Positions 1 to 6,348 are shown, numbered from the stretch's first letter. The stretch is DNA of 8,002 bases from an uncultured Halomicronema sp. (GCA_937897665.1 CALCPB010000255.1:1-8002); one strand, 5' to 3'. Program-made: numbers and translations. The notes: a model not told the origin generated them from the letters alone.

Positions 1-933
1 GACCGGGCCGCTACTCAGGCGGCTACCACCTGTCGCCAGCTGACGGTGCTTGCCGACGTCATGCACGGGTCGGCAGCGACGGGGCTCGCACGCTTGCTCG
101 GTCAGCCAGTACAAGAGTTGAACACCGACGCTGATCCCCTGTTTGAAGGGGGCGCACCGGAACCGTTACCGAAGTATCTGCAGCGCATGTTGAAGACGAT
201 TGCCGCCTATCAGCCTGCAGTGGCGGGTGGCTTGGTGGCTGGCCTGGTGTTTGATGGCGACAGCGATCGCATCGCGGCAGTCGATGGTCGGGGCCAGTTT
301 CTCAGCTCGCAGATTTTGATTCCTATCCTGATCGACCACTTAACGCAGGTGCACGGCTACTCGGGCGAAGTGATCAAAACCATCAGTGGTTCTAATTTGA
401 TTCCTCAGGTCGCAGCCCTCCACAACTTGCCGCTGCATGAAACCGCTGTCGGCTACAAATACATTGCCGATCGCATGCTGGAGTCACAGGCGCTGATCGG
501 CGGCGAAGAGTCGGGCGGTGTCGGGTATGGGCATCACATTCCTGAACGAGATGCCCTGCTGTCGGCTCTCTATGTATTAGAGGCGGTGGTGAAGTCAGGA
601 ATGGATTTGAGCGATCGCTACCGGCAGCTGCAAGAAAAAACGGGCTATTTTTCTGATTACGATCGCATTGATTTGCCGTTGCCCAACATGACCATCCGCG
701 ATCAGCTGCTGCAAGAGTTGCAGACTAACTGTCCGCAAACCGTGGCGGGCAAAGCGGTCACCCACTGTCTCTCAATCGATGGTTACAAGCTGACGCTGGC
801 TGATGGGAGCTGGTTGCTCATCCGCTTTAGTGGCACGGAGCCCGTGCTACGACTCTACAGCGAGGCCAGCACGTTAGAAGAGGTGCATAAACATCTCAAT
901 TGGGCGAAAGACTGGGCCACCGCGATCGGCTAA
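1..933 (+). CDS. Phosphoglucomutase/phosphomannomutase family protein, 5'-truncated by window edge
   Basis: This is a member of the alpha-D-phosphohexomutase superfamily, cytosolic enzymes that interconvert hexose 1- and 6-phosphates for glycogen, nucleotide-sugar and cell-wall synthesis. The reading frame is open from base 1 (D-R-A-A-T-Q...), so the GTG at 46 is not the true start and 310 residues are visible. The family is usually about 450-550 residues, so the N-terminal domain with the phosphoserine loop lies outside the window. Visible marks, in window residue numbers, are MHGSAATGL at 21-29, the metal-binding loop DGDSDR at 85-90, the sugar-binding loop GEESGG at 168-173, and the C-terminal phosphate-binding SGTEP at 277-281. 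All key residues of the visible domains are intact. Substrate preference (glucose, mannose or glucosamine) cannot be decided here. It converges on the next gene with only 51 bp between the stops. Confidence 0.95.
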   Translation, partial: DRAATQAATTCRQLTVLADVMHGSAATGLARLLGQPVQELNTDADPLFEGGAPEPLPKYLQRMLKTIAAYQPAVAGGLVAGLVFDGDSDRIAAVDGRGQFLSSQILIPILIDHLTQVHGYSGEVIKTISGSNLIPQVAALHNLPLHETAVGYKYIADRMLESQALIGGEESGGVGYGHHIPERDALLSALYVLEAVVKSGMDLSDRYRQLQEKTGYFSDYDRIDLPLPNMTIRDQLLQELQTNCPQTVAGKAVTHCLSIDGYKLTLADGSWLLIRFSGTEPVLRLYSEASTLEEVHKHLNWAKDWATAIG

Positions 934-984
934 TCTCCAGGTTCGAGCATCGAGATTCCACTCATTGAGAGTTGAGATGGGCCG

Positions 985-2544
985 TTAATTGATTTGTTTA
1001 TTTTCGCCCTCTTCTTTGCCAGAGTTCTTGACGTTCACAATCCGCTGTAACAAGCCAAACCAAAAGTTTGACCCCATCGAGAGCGCGAAGCCAGTGATCA
1101 GCCAGCCGATCGCCCGGCGAGGAATAAAGGGCACGAACCAGTTTTCTTGCGCCAACTGTTGCTTGTCGGTCACGGCTTCGCTGTAGCCCAGCGGAATCGG
1201 TAAACCGCTAAGGACGCTGTCCACTTCTTCTTCTAACTGCGCGATCGCCGCACCCTCAGGATTGGTCGTGGCGAATTCTTCAGCGGCCTGGGTGACGGCA
1301 TTGCGAATCGCCGGATCCCGCGATAGCCGATCTAGCATATGCAGCGAGTCGGCATTCAGTGAAATGGCGATCGCGAAACCAATTAAAAGGCTGACCGCTT
1401 TGGCATTGCGGCGATAGACGCCGGAAGCTCGATTCATGCCTCGGTCAAACCACGCCTCGACTTCTATGCCCAGAGATTTCACGTCGCTTTCGAGATCGGC
1501 CAGATAGATCTTGAGATTGCTGACAGAATCATCCTTCAGATCTTGCATGGTGCTGAGCACGGTATCGCTCGCCGTCGCGGCTAATGAACTGCGCGCCTTT
1601 TCGGCCAGTGAAATGAGATTAGCCTGCAGACTTTTCGGAAACACTTGGCTATCGAGCCGACTAATAATGGCTTTGGCCATTCCCGCATCTTTGCCGACTA
1701 AGCTCTTGAGTTCGTAGTAGGATGGGCTGCTGCGATCGACAATGGAAACGAGTTCTTGCAAGTCGGGCTGAATCGTTTTTATCAGGGCCGATTTATCTAA
1801 GGTGGTGCTGGCCAAAGTCTTTTTGAGATACTGCAATCGCCGCATAAAGGTCTCAGTGAGATGGTGATTGTCGGGCAGTACGTCTTGCGCAGCGGCAATA
1901 AACTCATCTAGCCGAAAAACTAGCCGATCAATCGTTTCTGATAGCGTCGTGCGCTTTTCTCTGAAATCACTGATCAGCTGACCGATTGACTGCTCTAAAT
2001 CGCGAAATTCGGCATTGAGCAAAAATTCATTTGCCGTGCTGGCTCTGAGATCATTGACCATGTGATTGAGCGGCAGCAACAGTTTGTCTTCAACAAATCG
2101 CCCGAGTCGGCCTTCGAGCAAGACCTTCCTCAAATCTTCGATCTGCAGATTTTCTAACAGTGCCTGGGCAAAAGTTTTGCCGGGAATGTATGAGGGGCCG
2201 CTGGTTTTGTCACCAAAGACGTTGCGCGCGCGAGTGATTGTGCGATAAATCTGACCCACTATTTGGTTGATCAGCCTAAAGAAACCAGCGATGGGGCCAG
2301 TGGCTTCTTGGTTTAAGCTCCGCACAATCGGCGTGTCGTACAACTGATCAGCAAAAGCCTGCGCCGCTTCTTTGCTCTCATCGTCATTTGCAGCAATCAA
2401 CACTTCAATCGATCGCTTTAAATGCTCCGCCCGCCATTGCAGAAGCGTGCCAATGATTTCTTGAATTTCACTCGCCAGTAGGCTCAGGGTTAAGTAAATA
2501 AAAACTAAGCCGATCGCGATTTCTAAAATAAACGGGATGGTCAT
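985..2544 (-). CDS. Conserved membrane protein of unknown function (519 aa)
   Basis: I cannot assign a function. The protein has an N-terminal hydrophobic segment (about residues 4-24), then a long soluble, mostly helical and highly charged region (about 25-375). Two further membrane segments follow near 383-397 and 477-498, and the tail is short and charged (KEEGENKQIN). Just before the second membrane segment is WFDRGMNRASGVYRR (365-379), followed by NADSLHMLDRLSRDPAIR. From memory, this WFD..M.R.SG.Y.R plus N-D-S arrangement, together with G....GSNFWFGLL...N near the C-terminus, recurs in uncharacterised membrane proteins of many bacteria. The helical middle could form a coiled-coil or bundle domain on one face of the membrane. 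The ATG at 2544 is preceded by a weak GAG eight bases upstream. Codon use and HIP1 sites (1241, 1367) match the rest of the window, so there is no sign of recent transfer. Confidence 0.9.
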   Translation of the reverse strand: MTIPFILEIAIGLVFIYLTLSLLASEIQEIIGTLLQWRAEHLKRSIEVLIAANDDESKEAAQAFADQLYDTPIVRSLNQEATGPIAGFFRLINQIVGQIYRTITRARNVFGDKTSGPSYIPGKTFAQALLENLQIEDLRKVLLEGRLGRFVEDKLLLPLNHMVNDLRASTANEFLLNAEFRDLEQSIGQLISDFREKRTTLSETIDRLVFRLDEFIAAAQDVLPDNHHLTETFMRRLQYLKKTLASTTLDKSALIKTIQPDLQELVSIVDRSSPSYYELKSLVGKDAGMAKAIISRLDSQVFPKSLQANLISLAEKARSSLAATASDTVLSTMQDLKDDSVSNLKIYLADLESDVKSLGIEVEAWFDRGMNRASGVYRRNAKAVSLLIGFAIAISLNADSLHMLDRLSRDPAIRNAVTQAAEEFATTNPEGAAIAQLEEEVDSVLSGLPIPLGYSEAVTDKQQLAQENWFVPFIPRRAIGWLITGFALSMGSNFWFGLLQRIVNVKNSGKEEGENKQIN

Positions 2545-2900
2545 ATCGATTTCTCAGTGCAGACACACAAATGAAACGGCAGCTATCCGCAAAACGTCCT
2601 CAGCGACGACCGATTTGTCTTCATCCAGCGCCATGACATACAGGTACTTGAGCGGCATCCACGGTGGCTGAGCAACCCCTCAAAATCTTTGACCTTTTAA
2701 GGTGACGAGGTTGACGGGCCGCATCAATCTAATCAACGATGGGCACCGCAACAGCCCTGGGAAATTGCAGCATAGAGAGTTAGGAACTTCAGCCAGCGCC
2801 CTGATCAAGTCAAGCCAATTTGGCAGATTTGGCGAGGTGTTAACGCCGCCCAACCGGACAACTGCCAGACTCGCTGTCAGGAGCCATGCTATTCAAGCTG
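2545..2900. other. Intergenic region between the 519-aa membrane protein and cyabrB
   Basis: There is no convincing gene in these 356 bp. An open frame of 34 codons on the minus strand (2658 down to 2554) ends nine bases before the membrane-protein start, but it lacks a ribosome-binding site and I do not recognise it. A plus-strand frame at 2702-2935 runs antisense into the end of cyabrB and has no ribosome-binding site either. The region presumably holds the end of the cyabrB transcript and the promoter of the membrane protein, but I see no -10/-35 pair good enough to call. Confidence 0.6.
2862..2880 (-). terminator. Candidate hairpin downstream of cyabrB
   Basis: On the minus strand, CTGACAG and CTGGCAG flank the five-base loop CGAGT. 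This gives a stem with six of seven pairs, about 20 bases past the cyabrB stop. There is no T tract after it, so it is at best a weak or factor-assisted terminator, or a 3'-end stabilising structure. Confidence 0.25.
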
Positions 2901-3290
2901 CTAGTCTTCGGCATCGTCTTCGCCGAGCTGTTTGAGATGAATATGCTTGCGACCCAGCGAAATCTCAAACTCATCCCCCGGTTTCAACCCCATCTGCTTG
3001 GTGTAGGTTGAGCCAATGAGCAAATTCCCGTTAGATTGCACCGTAATCCGATAGCTGGCACTACGTCCCCCGCGTCCATTCGTACTCTGTTCGCTATCAA
3101 GTTCGATACCTTCAGCGGCAATCAGCGCATTCATGAACTTCATCATGTTGACGCGCTCGGCCCCACTTTTGGTAATGGTGTAATAGCCACACGCCTTCGC
3201 CTTTTCCTCTTTGGTGTAGTCTTCTAATTCCTTTACTTTTTGGACAAGTGCCTGTCCAGTTAGCATCTCAACCTTTTGCTTTTCAGCCAT
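2901..3290 (-). CDS. cyabrB: cyAbrB-type transcriptional regulator (AbrB family)
   Basis: This is a cyanobacterial AbrB-like DNA-binding protein. cyAbrB proteins are abundant global regulators known to influence nitrogen and carbon metabolism genes, hydrogenase genes and heterocyst or iron responses in model strains. At 129 residues from the chosen start it has the usual size. The N-terminal part contains LTGQALVQKVKEL and the conserved KACGYYTITKSG (33-44). The C-terminal SpoVT/AbrB-like swapped-hairpin domain spans about 78-121, with GNLLIGSTYTKQMGLKPGDEFEI. The NMMKFMNALI and GRGGRSASYR segments resemble the cyAbrB1/CalA branch rather than cyAbrB2, judged from memory of the families. The frame can be extended 12 codons to 3326, but the extension is not family-like. 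The ATG at 3290 has a GAG nine bases upstream and gives MAEKQKVEMLTG, the expected N-terminus. It is probably expressed alone from the long upstream region. Confidence 0.94.
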   Translation of the reverse strand: MAEKQKVEMLTGQALVQKVKELEDYTKEEKAKACGYYTITKSGAERVNMMKFMNALIAAEGIELDSEQSTNGRGGRSASYRITVQSNGNLLIGSTYTKQMGLKPGDEFEISLGRKHIHLKQLGEDDAED

Positions 3291-3853
3291 TGTTGATGTC
3301 TCGTGATCTACAACAGTTCCGTACACATAGCGAAGGATGCATTAAAAATATTGCAAATCCTACCGCCGTTAACTGTAATCCCAAAATCAAAAAACAGATC
3401 TATCAGATTGCGTTTCTTAGCATTAATGTTGATTATGAAAAATAGAGATATTTGCTCCGGCGGCTGATTGAACTAATCCACCGAACTCATTGATCAAGGC
3501 AAAAATAATAGCGCAGAATCGGAAGTGTGAACGACTAATTTTGACGCGATGTGTGTAGAAGGTAACTATCAACCCACTGAACACTAATTGTTAAATAACG
3601 CAGTCTGAGTCTGGAGTTTTTAGCTAGGTCAAGTACTGGCAGAGCGTAATCTTTATGGTTTTCACGCTGCTCATTGAGGTGTTAATTAATCTCAGTCCTT
3701 GCCATTCCCCAGCTGTTGACCGCGTTGTCCCTCAGTTGTGATCAATTCTGATTGCAGTAGGCAAGCCGCTGTGAGTGGAGAAGATGGCAGTATTACACCG
3801 TGGCTTTTGGCTGAAGCGACAAAGGGAAGCGGGTATCGAGTACATGGCAAGAG

Positions 3854-3903
3854 GACGCGTCGACGGGTGTCGCGATCGCCGATCGCGGCTGCCGACACAG
3901 CCC
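3854..3903. repeat. Cluster of overlapping inverted repeats upstream of the Rrf2 gene
   Basis: Four dyads are packed into 50 bp: GACGCGTC (3854-3861), CGTCGACG (3858-3865), CGCGATC/GATCGCG with a GCC loop (3871-3877 and 3881-3887, containing a HIP1 site), and GTGTCG/CGACAC (3867-3872 and 3893-3898), which GGG/CCC extends outward past a two-base bulge. In RNA this would fold into a stable stem-loop 60 to 100 bases before the Rrf2 start codon. It could be a leader structure, an operator cluster, or chance expansion around a HIP1 site. Confidence 0.55.
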
Positions 3904-3922
3904 TCCTGCCAATGTCATCCCA

Positions 3923-3944
3923 TGGGCTAAATTAAATGAGCCAT
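3923..3944. promoter_or_regulatory. Candidate operator dyad just upstream of the Rrf2 gene
   Basis: GGCT (3925-3928) and AGCC (3939-3942) flank a ten-base AT-rich spacer. The dyad can be extended to ATGGGCT/AGCCAT if one bulged base is allowed. It ends about 20 bases before the start codon. Dyads with an AT-rich centre are typical Rrf2-family targets and autoregulation is common in the family, so this is a possible self-operator. The match is short and could be chance. Confidence 0.25.
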
Positions 3945-3962
3945 TGAGATCGGGGAATTGCC

Positions 3963-4406
3963 ATGAAGCTAACGAAGCGAGGGCATTACAGCGTAAAAGC
4001 GCTCTTGGATTTAAGTTTGCAATCGGCTGGTGGTCTCGCCTCAGTGAACGCGATCGCCCAACGGCAAGATTTACCTGCGCCTTATTTAGAGAAACTGCTG
4101 ATTGAGCTGCGGCGGGCGAATTTGGTGGTCTCTGTGCGGGGAGCAAAGGGCGGCTATCGACTGGCCCGGGCAGCTGCCAATATTTCCCTCGGCGAAATTT
4201 TAGAAGCGGTGGGTGAGACGGTAGCGCCGCTGCCTCACTACCAGCCTGATCTGGGCCAGGCTGAAGATTGGGTCACTTTCAGCATTTGGAAACGGCTGCA
4301 CGAAAAAATGAAGTCGGCGCTCTTCAGCATCTCGCTAGAAGACTTATACTACGATGCCCGCAGTTGGCAGGCGGCTCAAGGAGAAAATGCCAGCTTTGTG
4401 GTGTAG
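3963..4406 (+). CDS. Rrf2 family transcriptional regulator lacking Fe-S cysteines
   Basis: This is a winged-helix DNA-binding regulator of the Rrf2 family, whose members include IscR, NsrR and CymR. The N-terminus MKLTKRGHYSVKALLDLS is the family signature. The helix-turn-helix spans about residues 26-50 (VNAIAQRQDLPAPYLEKLL), and the wing contains VRGAKGGYRLAR (57-68). The remaining helices carry LGEILEAVGET and a dimerisation region. No cysteine occurs anywhere in its 147 residues, so it cannot hold an IscR-type [2Fe-2S] cluster through Cys ligands and must sense something else or act through another mechanism. It resembles the conserved cyanobacterial Rrf2 type, of which Synechocystis Slr0846, linked to psaAB control, is the known example; orthology is inferred, not tested. 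GGGGA at 3952-3956 is a good ribosome-binding site for this ATG. Its last 20 bases overlap the start of cbiB. Confidence 0.95.
   Translation: MKLTKRGHYSVKALLDLSLQSAGGLASVNAIAQRQDLPAPYLEKLLIELRRANLVVSVRGAKGGYRLARAAANISLGEILEAVGETVAPLPHYQPDLGQAEDWVTFSIWKRLHEKMKSALFSISLEDLYYDARSWQAAQGENASFVV
4378..4383 (+). promoter_or_regulatory. Ribosome-binding site of cbiB inside the Rrf2 coding end
   Basis: AAGGAG lies inside the last codons of the Rrf2 gene and selects the cbiB start. It is only three bases from the ATG at 4387, which is short, and twelve from an in-frame TTG at 4396, so the true start could be either. The ATG at 4354 has no such site. The arrangement implies translational coupling. Confidence 0.6.
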
Positions 4407-5379
4407 TGGGCCAATTTTTGTTCTATGGCTGGCGAGTCTGCTCGATTTTGTCATTGGCGACCCTTGGGGCTGGCTGCATCCGGTGCAGGTTATGGGCAGG
4501 GCGATTCGCGCCTATGAGCAGGCGATTTTCCGCTATGTTAAAAGTCCATTCGGCCAGCGTTGTTTAGGTGTGGGACTCGGTTTAGGCTTACCCATACTAA
4601 GCGCCGCGATCGCGATCGCCCTGACCTGGGGAGCCTGGCAGCTACATCCGCTCCTGGGGGGTGGGCTGGCCACCATCATTTTGGCGAGCTGTTGGGCCGG
4701 CCGGAGCTTGCGCCGCGCTGCCGATGACGTACTCTTACCGCTCAATGCCGGTAACTTGCTCGAAGCACGCAATCGCCTCAGACTCTACGTCGGGCGTGAC
4801 ACACAGCACCTCTCGGCAGCTGAAATCTTGCGCGCCGTCATGGCAACCATTAGTGAAAATGCCTCCGACGGCGTACTGGCGCCGTTGTTTTATGCGCTGG
4901 TGGGCACGGCGATCACGCCGGTACTAGGAGTGGGTCTGGCGATCGCCTACAAAGCGCTCAGCACGCTAGATTCCATGGTGGGCTATCGTTCCGCCCCTTA
5001 CACTGATTTGGGCTGGTTCAGCGCCCGGCTAGAAGATGCGGCGACCTGGTTACCTTGCCGTCTGACCGTGCTGACGGTGGCGCTGCTGGCTGGTCAGCCC
5101 AGCCGAGTGTGGCGCTTGTGTCGGCGCGATGCGGCGGCAGATCCCAGTCCTAACGCGGGCTGGAGTGAATGCGCCTACGCGGCGGTATTGGGCGTGCAGT
5201 TGGGCGGCGTCAATGTTTATCGTGGTGTGGTCAAACAAAAACCACTGTTGGGTGAACCGCTGCGCCCAATCACGGCTGGCCTGATTGCTCAAGGGTTACG
5301 ATTCACTCGGTGGTCATTTTTGACTTGGCTCGTCGGGGGCAGCTTGCTCCTCAGCCTGCGCTATCCCCCCCTGTGTTGA
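4387..5379 (+). CDS. cbiB: Adenosylcobinamide-phosphate synthase CbiB (CobD)
   Basis: This integral inner-membrane enzyme attaches the aminopropanol (phosphate) arm to adenosylcobyric acid, giving adenosylcobinamide (phosphate) late in cobalamin synthesis. At 330 residues it has the family length. The signatures run in the expected order: LLDFVIGDPWGWLHPVQVMG (18-37), LYVGRDTQHLSAAEI with ATISENASDGVLAPLFYAL (133-171), YKALSTLDSMVGYR with Y-T-D-LG (188-209), the PNAGWSE segment (255-261), and LGGVNVYRG with LLGEPLRPIT (272-296). Hydrophobic segments sit near 8-24, 60-100, 168-188, 222-236 and the C-terminus. A longer frame opens at ATG 4354, but its eleven extra residues (MPAVGRRLKEK) are charged and unlike the family. 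I chose ATG 4387, which follows AAGGAG. It overlaps the Rrf2 gene by 20 bp and is probably its operon partner. I see no cobalamin riboswitch upstream of it. Confidence 0.95.
   Translation: MPALWCSGPIFVLWLASLLDFVIGDPWGWLHPVQVMGRAIRAYEQAIFRYVKSPFGQRCLGVGLGLGLPILSAAIAIALTWGAWQLHPLLGGGLATIILASCWAGRSLRRAADDVLLPLNAGNLLEARNRLRLYVGRDTQHLSAAEILRAVMATISENASDGVLAPLFYALVGTAITPVLGVGLAIAYKALSTLDSMVGYRSAPYTDLGWFSARLEDAATWLPCRLTVLTVALLAGQPSRVWRLCRRDAAADPSPNAGWSECAYAAVLGVQLGGVNVYRGVVKQKPLLGEPLRPITAGLIAQGLRFTRWSFLTWLVGGSLLLSLRYPPLC
4606..4619. repeat. Two overlapping HIP1 octamers
   Basis: GCGATCGC at 4606-4613 and again at 4612-4619 share two bases, inside an Ala-Ile-Ala-Ile-Ala membrane segment of CbiB. They belong to a set of 13 HIP1 sites in the window, which start at 263, 611, 1241, 1367, 3872, 4050, 4606, 4612, 4939, 5573, 6605, 7114 and 7610. 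HIP1 is the highly iterated palindrome of many cyanobacterial genomes. Confidence 0.95.
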
Positions 5380-5385
5380 GAGCAT

Positions 5386-5538
5386 ATGGCTTGGCCAGGG
5401 CGCGATGCGAAAGCTTTCCTCTGCAATCAGGATGCTCTTTTTGAGCCCCTCACGACAGAGGATTTGTTTAAAGCAATCGGACTAACAATCGAATTTAGCC
5501 AGCGTTCGAACTCCCTGAAAGCGGTAAGTTATGGATAA
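5386..5538 (+). CDS. Possible small ORF (50 aa) between cbiB and pyrR
   Basis: An ATG six bases past the cbiB stop opens 50 codons (MAWPGRDAKAFLCNQD...KAVSYG) ending in TAA. The composition is protein-like (acidic FEPLTTEDLFKAIGL core, no low-complexity runs), but I recognise no family. The ribosome-binding site is poor: the only candidate is GAG within TTGAGAG around the cbiB stop, although reinitiation after cbiB would be possible. It may be a real small gene, a decayed remnant, or a leader ORF, because its final codons run into the PyrR-like motif at 5537. A weak GAGCAT/ATGCTC dyad followed by five T residues lies within it (5380-5442). The remaining bases up to 5679 hold no other ORF of note. 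Confidence 0.25.
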   Translation: MAWPGRDAKAFLCNQDALFEPLTTEDLFKAIGLTIEFSQRSNSLKAVSYG

Positions 5539-5550
5539 TCCAGAAAGGCC
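5537..5550 (+). promoter_or_regulatory. PyrR-binding-loop-like RNA motif upstream of pyrR
   Basis: The sequence AATCCAGAAAGGCC matches the known PyrR RNA-binding loop consensus ARUCCNGNGAGGYU at 10 of 12 informative positions. It lies on the sense strand 130 bases before pyrR. The flanking AGCGG (5520-5524) and CCGCT (5552-5556) could close a stem around it. In Bacillus, PyrR with UMP binds such loops to control attenuation of the pyr operon. I find no clear U-tract terminator or antiterminator between the motif and pyrR, so the mechanism, if real, is unclear. Confidence 0.35.
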
Positions 5551-5665
5551 GCCGCTGCAACATCATGATTGGGCGATCGCGGCACCGGCCCAACCCACCG
5601 TCCGCTTGCTCTTTACCGTCAGCTGAGCCGTGCCCACACTGTGAACTGATTGTTTTTGAGCTTTT

Positions 5666-5680
5666 ATGAGTTTTAACTGA
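5666..5680 (+). CDS. Possible four-codon upstream ORF coupled to pyrR
   Basis: ATG-AGT-TTT-AAC-TGA ends on the A of the pyrR ATG (TGATG overlap). A GAG at 5658-5660 lies five bases before its start, whereas pyrR itself has no well-placed ribosome-binding site. The arrangement would let ribosomes terminate and restart on pyrR. It is short enough to be chance. Confidence 0.2.
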   Translation: MSFN

Positions 5681-6216
5681 TGGCTAGCTTTGTTGACATT
5701 CTCACCACAGAAGAGCTGCGACGCACCGTCAACCGCCTCGCTTCAGAAATTGTGGAGCGTGCTGGGGCGTTAGACAACCTTGCTTTAGTGGGCATTCACA
5801 CTCGGGGCGTACCGCTAGCGCACTTGCTAGCCGAACAAATTGCCCACTTAGAAAATTTTTCCGTGGCCCTCGGCACGCTAGATATCACCTTTTATCGAGA
5901 CGATCTTGACAGCATTGGCATTCGCACCCCCGAGCGTACCGACATTGCCTTTGACCTGTCAGGCAAAACGCTGGTGCTAGTGGATGATGTGATCTTTAGT
6001 GGGCGCACTATTCGCGCCGCCCTCAACGCCGTGACTGACTATGGCCGACCAGAAATGATTCAGCTCGCAGTCCTCATCGATCGCGGCCATCGCCAACTTC
6101 CGATTCACCCTGATTTTGTCGGTAAAGCCGTGCCCACTGCTCGCCATGAAGTAGTCAAGGTCTTTTTGTCAGATGTTGATGGCCACGATGCCGTGCAGCT
6201 GTTGCGCCGCGACTAG
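5680..6216 (+). CDS. pyrR: Bifunctional pyr regulator/uracil phosphoribosyltransferase PyrR
   Basis: PyrR is a type I phosphoribosyltransferase that converts uracil and PRPP to UMP. In Gram-positive bacteria it also binds pyr mRNA in a UMP-dependent way. At 178 residues it has the normal length. Visible marks are [12 protein letters not shown] (36-47), the family-specific [12 protein letters not shown] (65-76), the PRPP-binding loop [17 protein letters not shown] (99-115), and [20 protein letters not shown] (134-153), which contains the basic and His residues typical of PyrR rather than of Upp. The start ATG has only a distant GAG (5668-5670) and overlaps the stop of a four-codon upstream ORF. 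No other pyrimidine gene is visible, so it appears to stand alone; whether it regulates RNA or acts mainly in salvage is unknown. It converges on the flavoprotein gene, 132 bp between stops. Confidence 0.95.
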   Translation: MASFVDILTTEELRRTVNRLASEIVERAGALDNLALVGIHTRGVPLAHLLAEQIAHLENFSVALGTLDITFYRDDLDSIGIRTPERTDIAFDLSGKTLVLVDDVIFSGRTIRAALNAVTDYGRPEMIQLAVLIDRGHRQLPIHPDFVGKAVPTARHEVVKVFLSDVDGHDAVQLLRRD

Positions 6217-6234
6217 GCAATTAGGCTGGTTGCC
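6216..6234 (+). terminator. Candidate hairpin at the pyrR stop
   Basis: GGCAA (6216-6220, sharing a base with the TAG stop) and TTGCC (6230-6234) form a five-pair stem around a nine-base loop. No T tract follows, so this is only a weak terminator candidate. Confidence 0.2.
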
Positions 6235-6348
6235 GTGACCGAGATGCGTTTCATTATTGAGGAAAATGCAGGCTGGGAGCAGCGGAGCAAGGGGGCGAAA
6301 TTTTGAGCACTTGTTTAGGCATCTGGCAGAAAATAACGACTCCGAGCG

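Larger units (their letters stand above)
3291..3962. other. Long divergent intergenic region between cyabrB and the Rrf2 gene
   Basis: These 672 bp separate two divergent regulator genes. The cyabrB-proximal half (about 3340-3680) is visibly AT-rich and carries many stops in all frames, as expected for promoter and leader DNA. A TTGACG hexamer at 3541-3546 lacks a good -10 partner, and on the minus strand TAGGAT and TTTAAT lie 55-75 bases upstream of cyabrB without a clear -35. The Rrf2-proximal half (about 3700-3960) is GC-richer and rich in inverted repeats. An open frame at 3738-3935 (+, GTG start) has an arginine-rich, non-protein-like composition and lies over the palindromes, so I do not call it. 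No riboswitch consensus could be completed. Confidence 0.7.

Noticed and set aside
960..972. ACTC-ATTGA-GAGT hairpin between the convergent mutase and membrane-protein genes
   Set aside because: The four-pair stem without a T tract on either strand is too weak to call a terminator.
2702..2935. 77-codon plus-strand ORF
   Set aside because: Its 3' end is antisense to cyabrB, and the non-start-like context and basic, low-information composition indicate a chance frame.
3291..3326. Twelve-codon N-terminal extension of cyAbrB (start at 3326)
   Set aside because: The extension MYGTVVDHETST is not family-like, and the internal ATG at 3290 gives the usual length and N-terminus with a GAG upstream.
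3786..3912. Cobalamin riboswitch upstream of rrf2-cbiB
   Set aside because: AAAGGGAAGCGGGT (about 3821-3834) and CCTCCTGCC (3902-3910) superficially recall the GGGAA-GGTG and B12-box ends, and GGCAG/CTGCC could close the domain. However, the conserved GCCACTG core, the stem following GGGAA and the AGCCAGGAGACC part of the B12 box are absent, so I do not call it.
3738..3935. 65-codon plus-strand ORF before the Rrf2 gene
   Set aside because: It has a GTG start with no ribosome-binding site, an arginine-rich composition across palindromic DNA and no recognisable family; it is most likely a chance frame.
5434..5446. GCTC-TTTTT-GAGC as a terminator after cbiB
   Set aside because: The T run is in the loop rather than after the stem and the stem is only four pairs; the larger GAGCAT/ATGCTC pairing has a 46-base loop.
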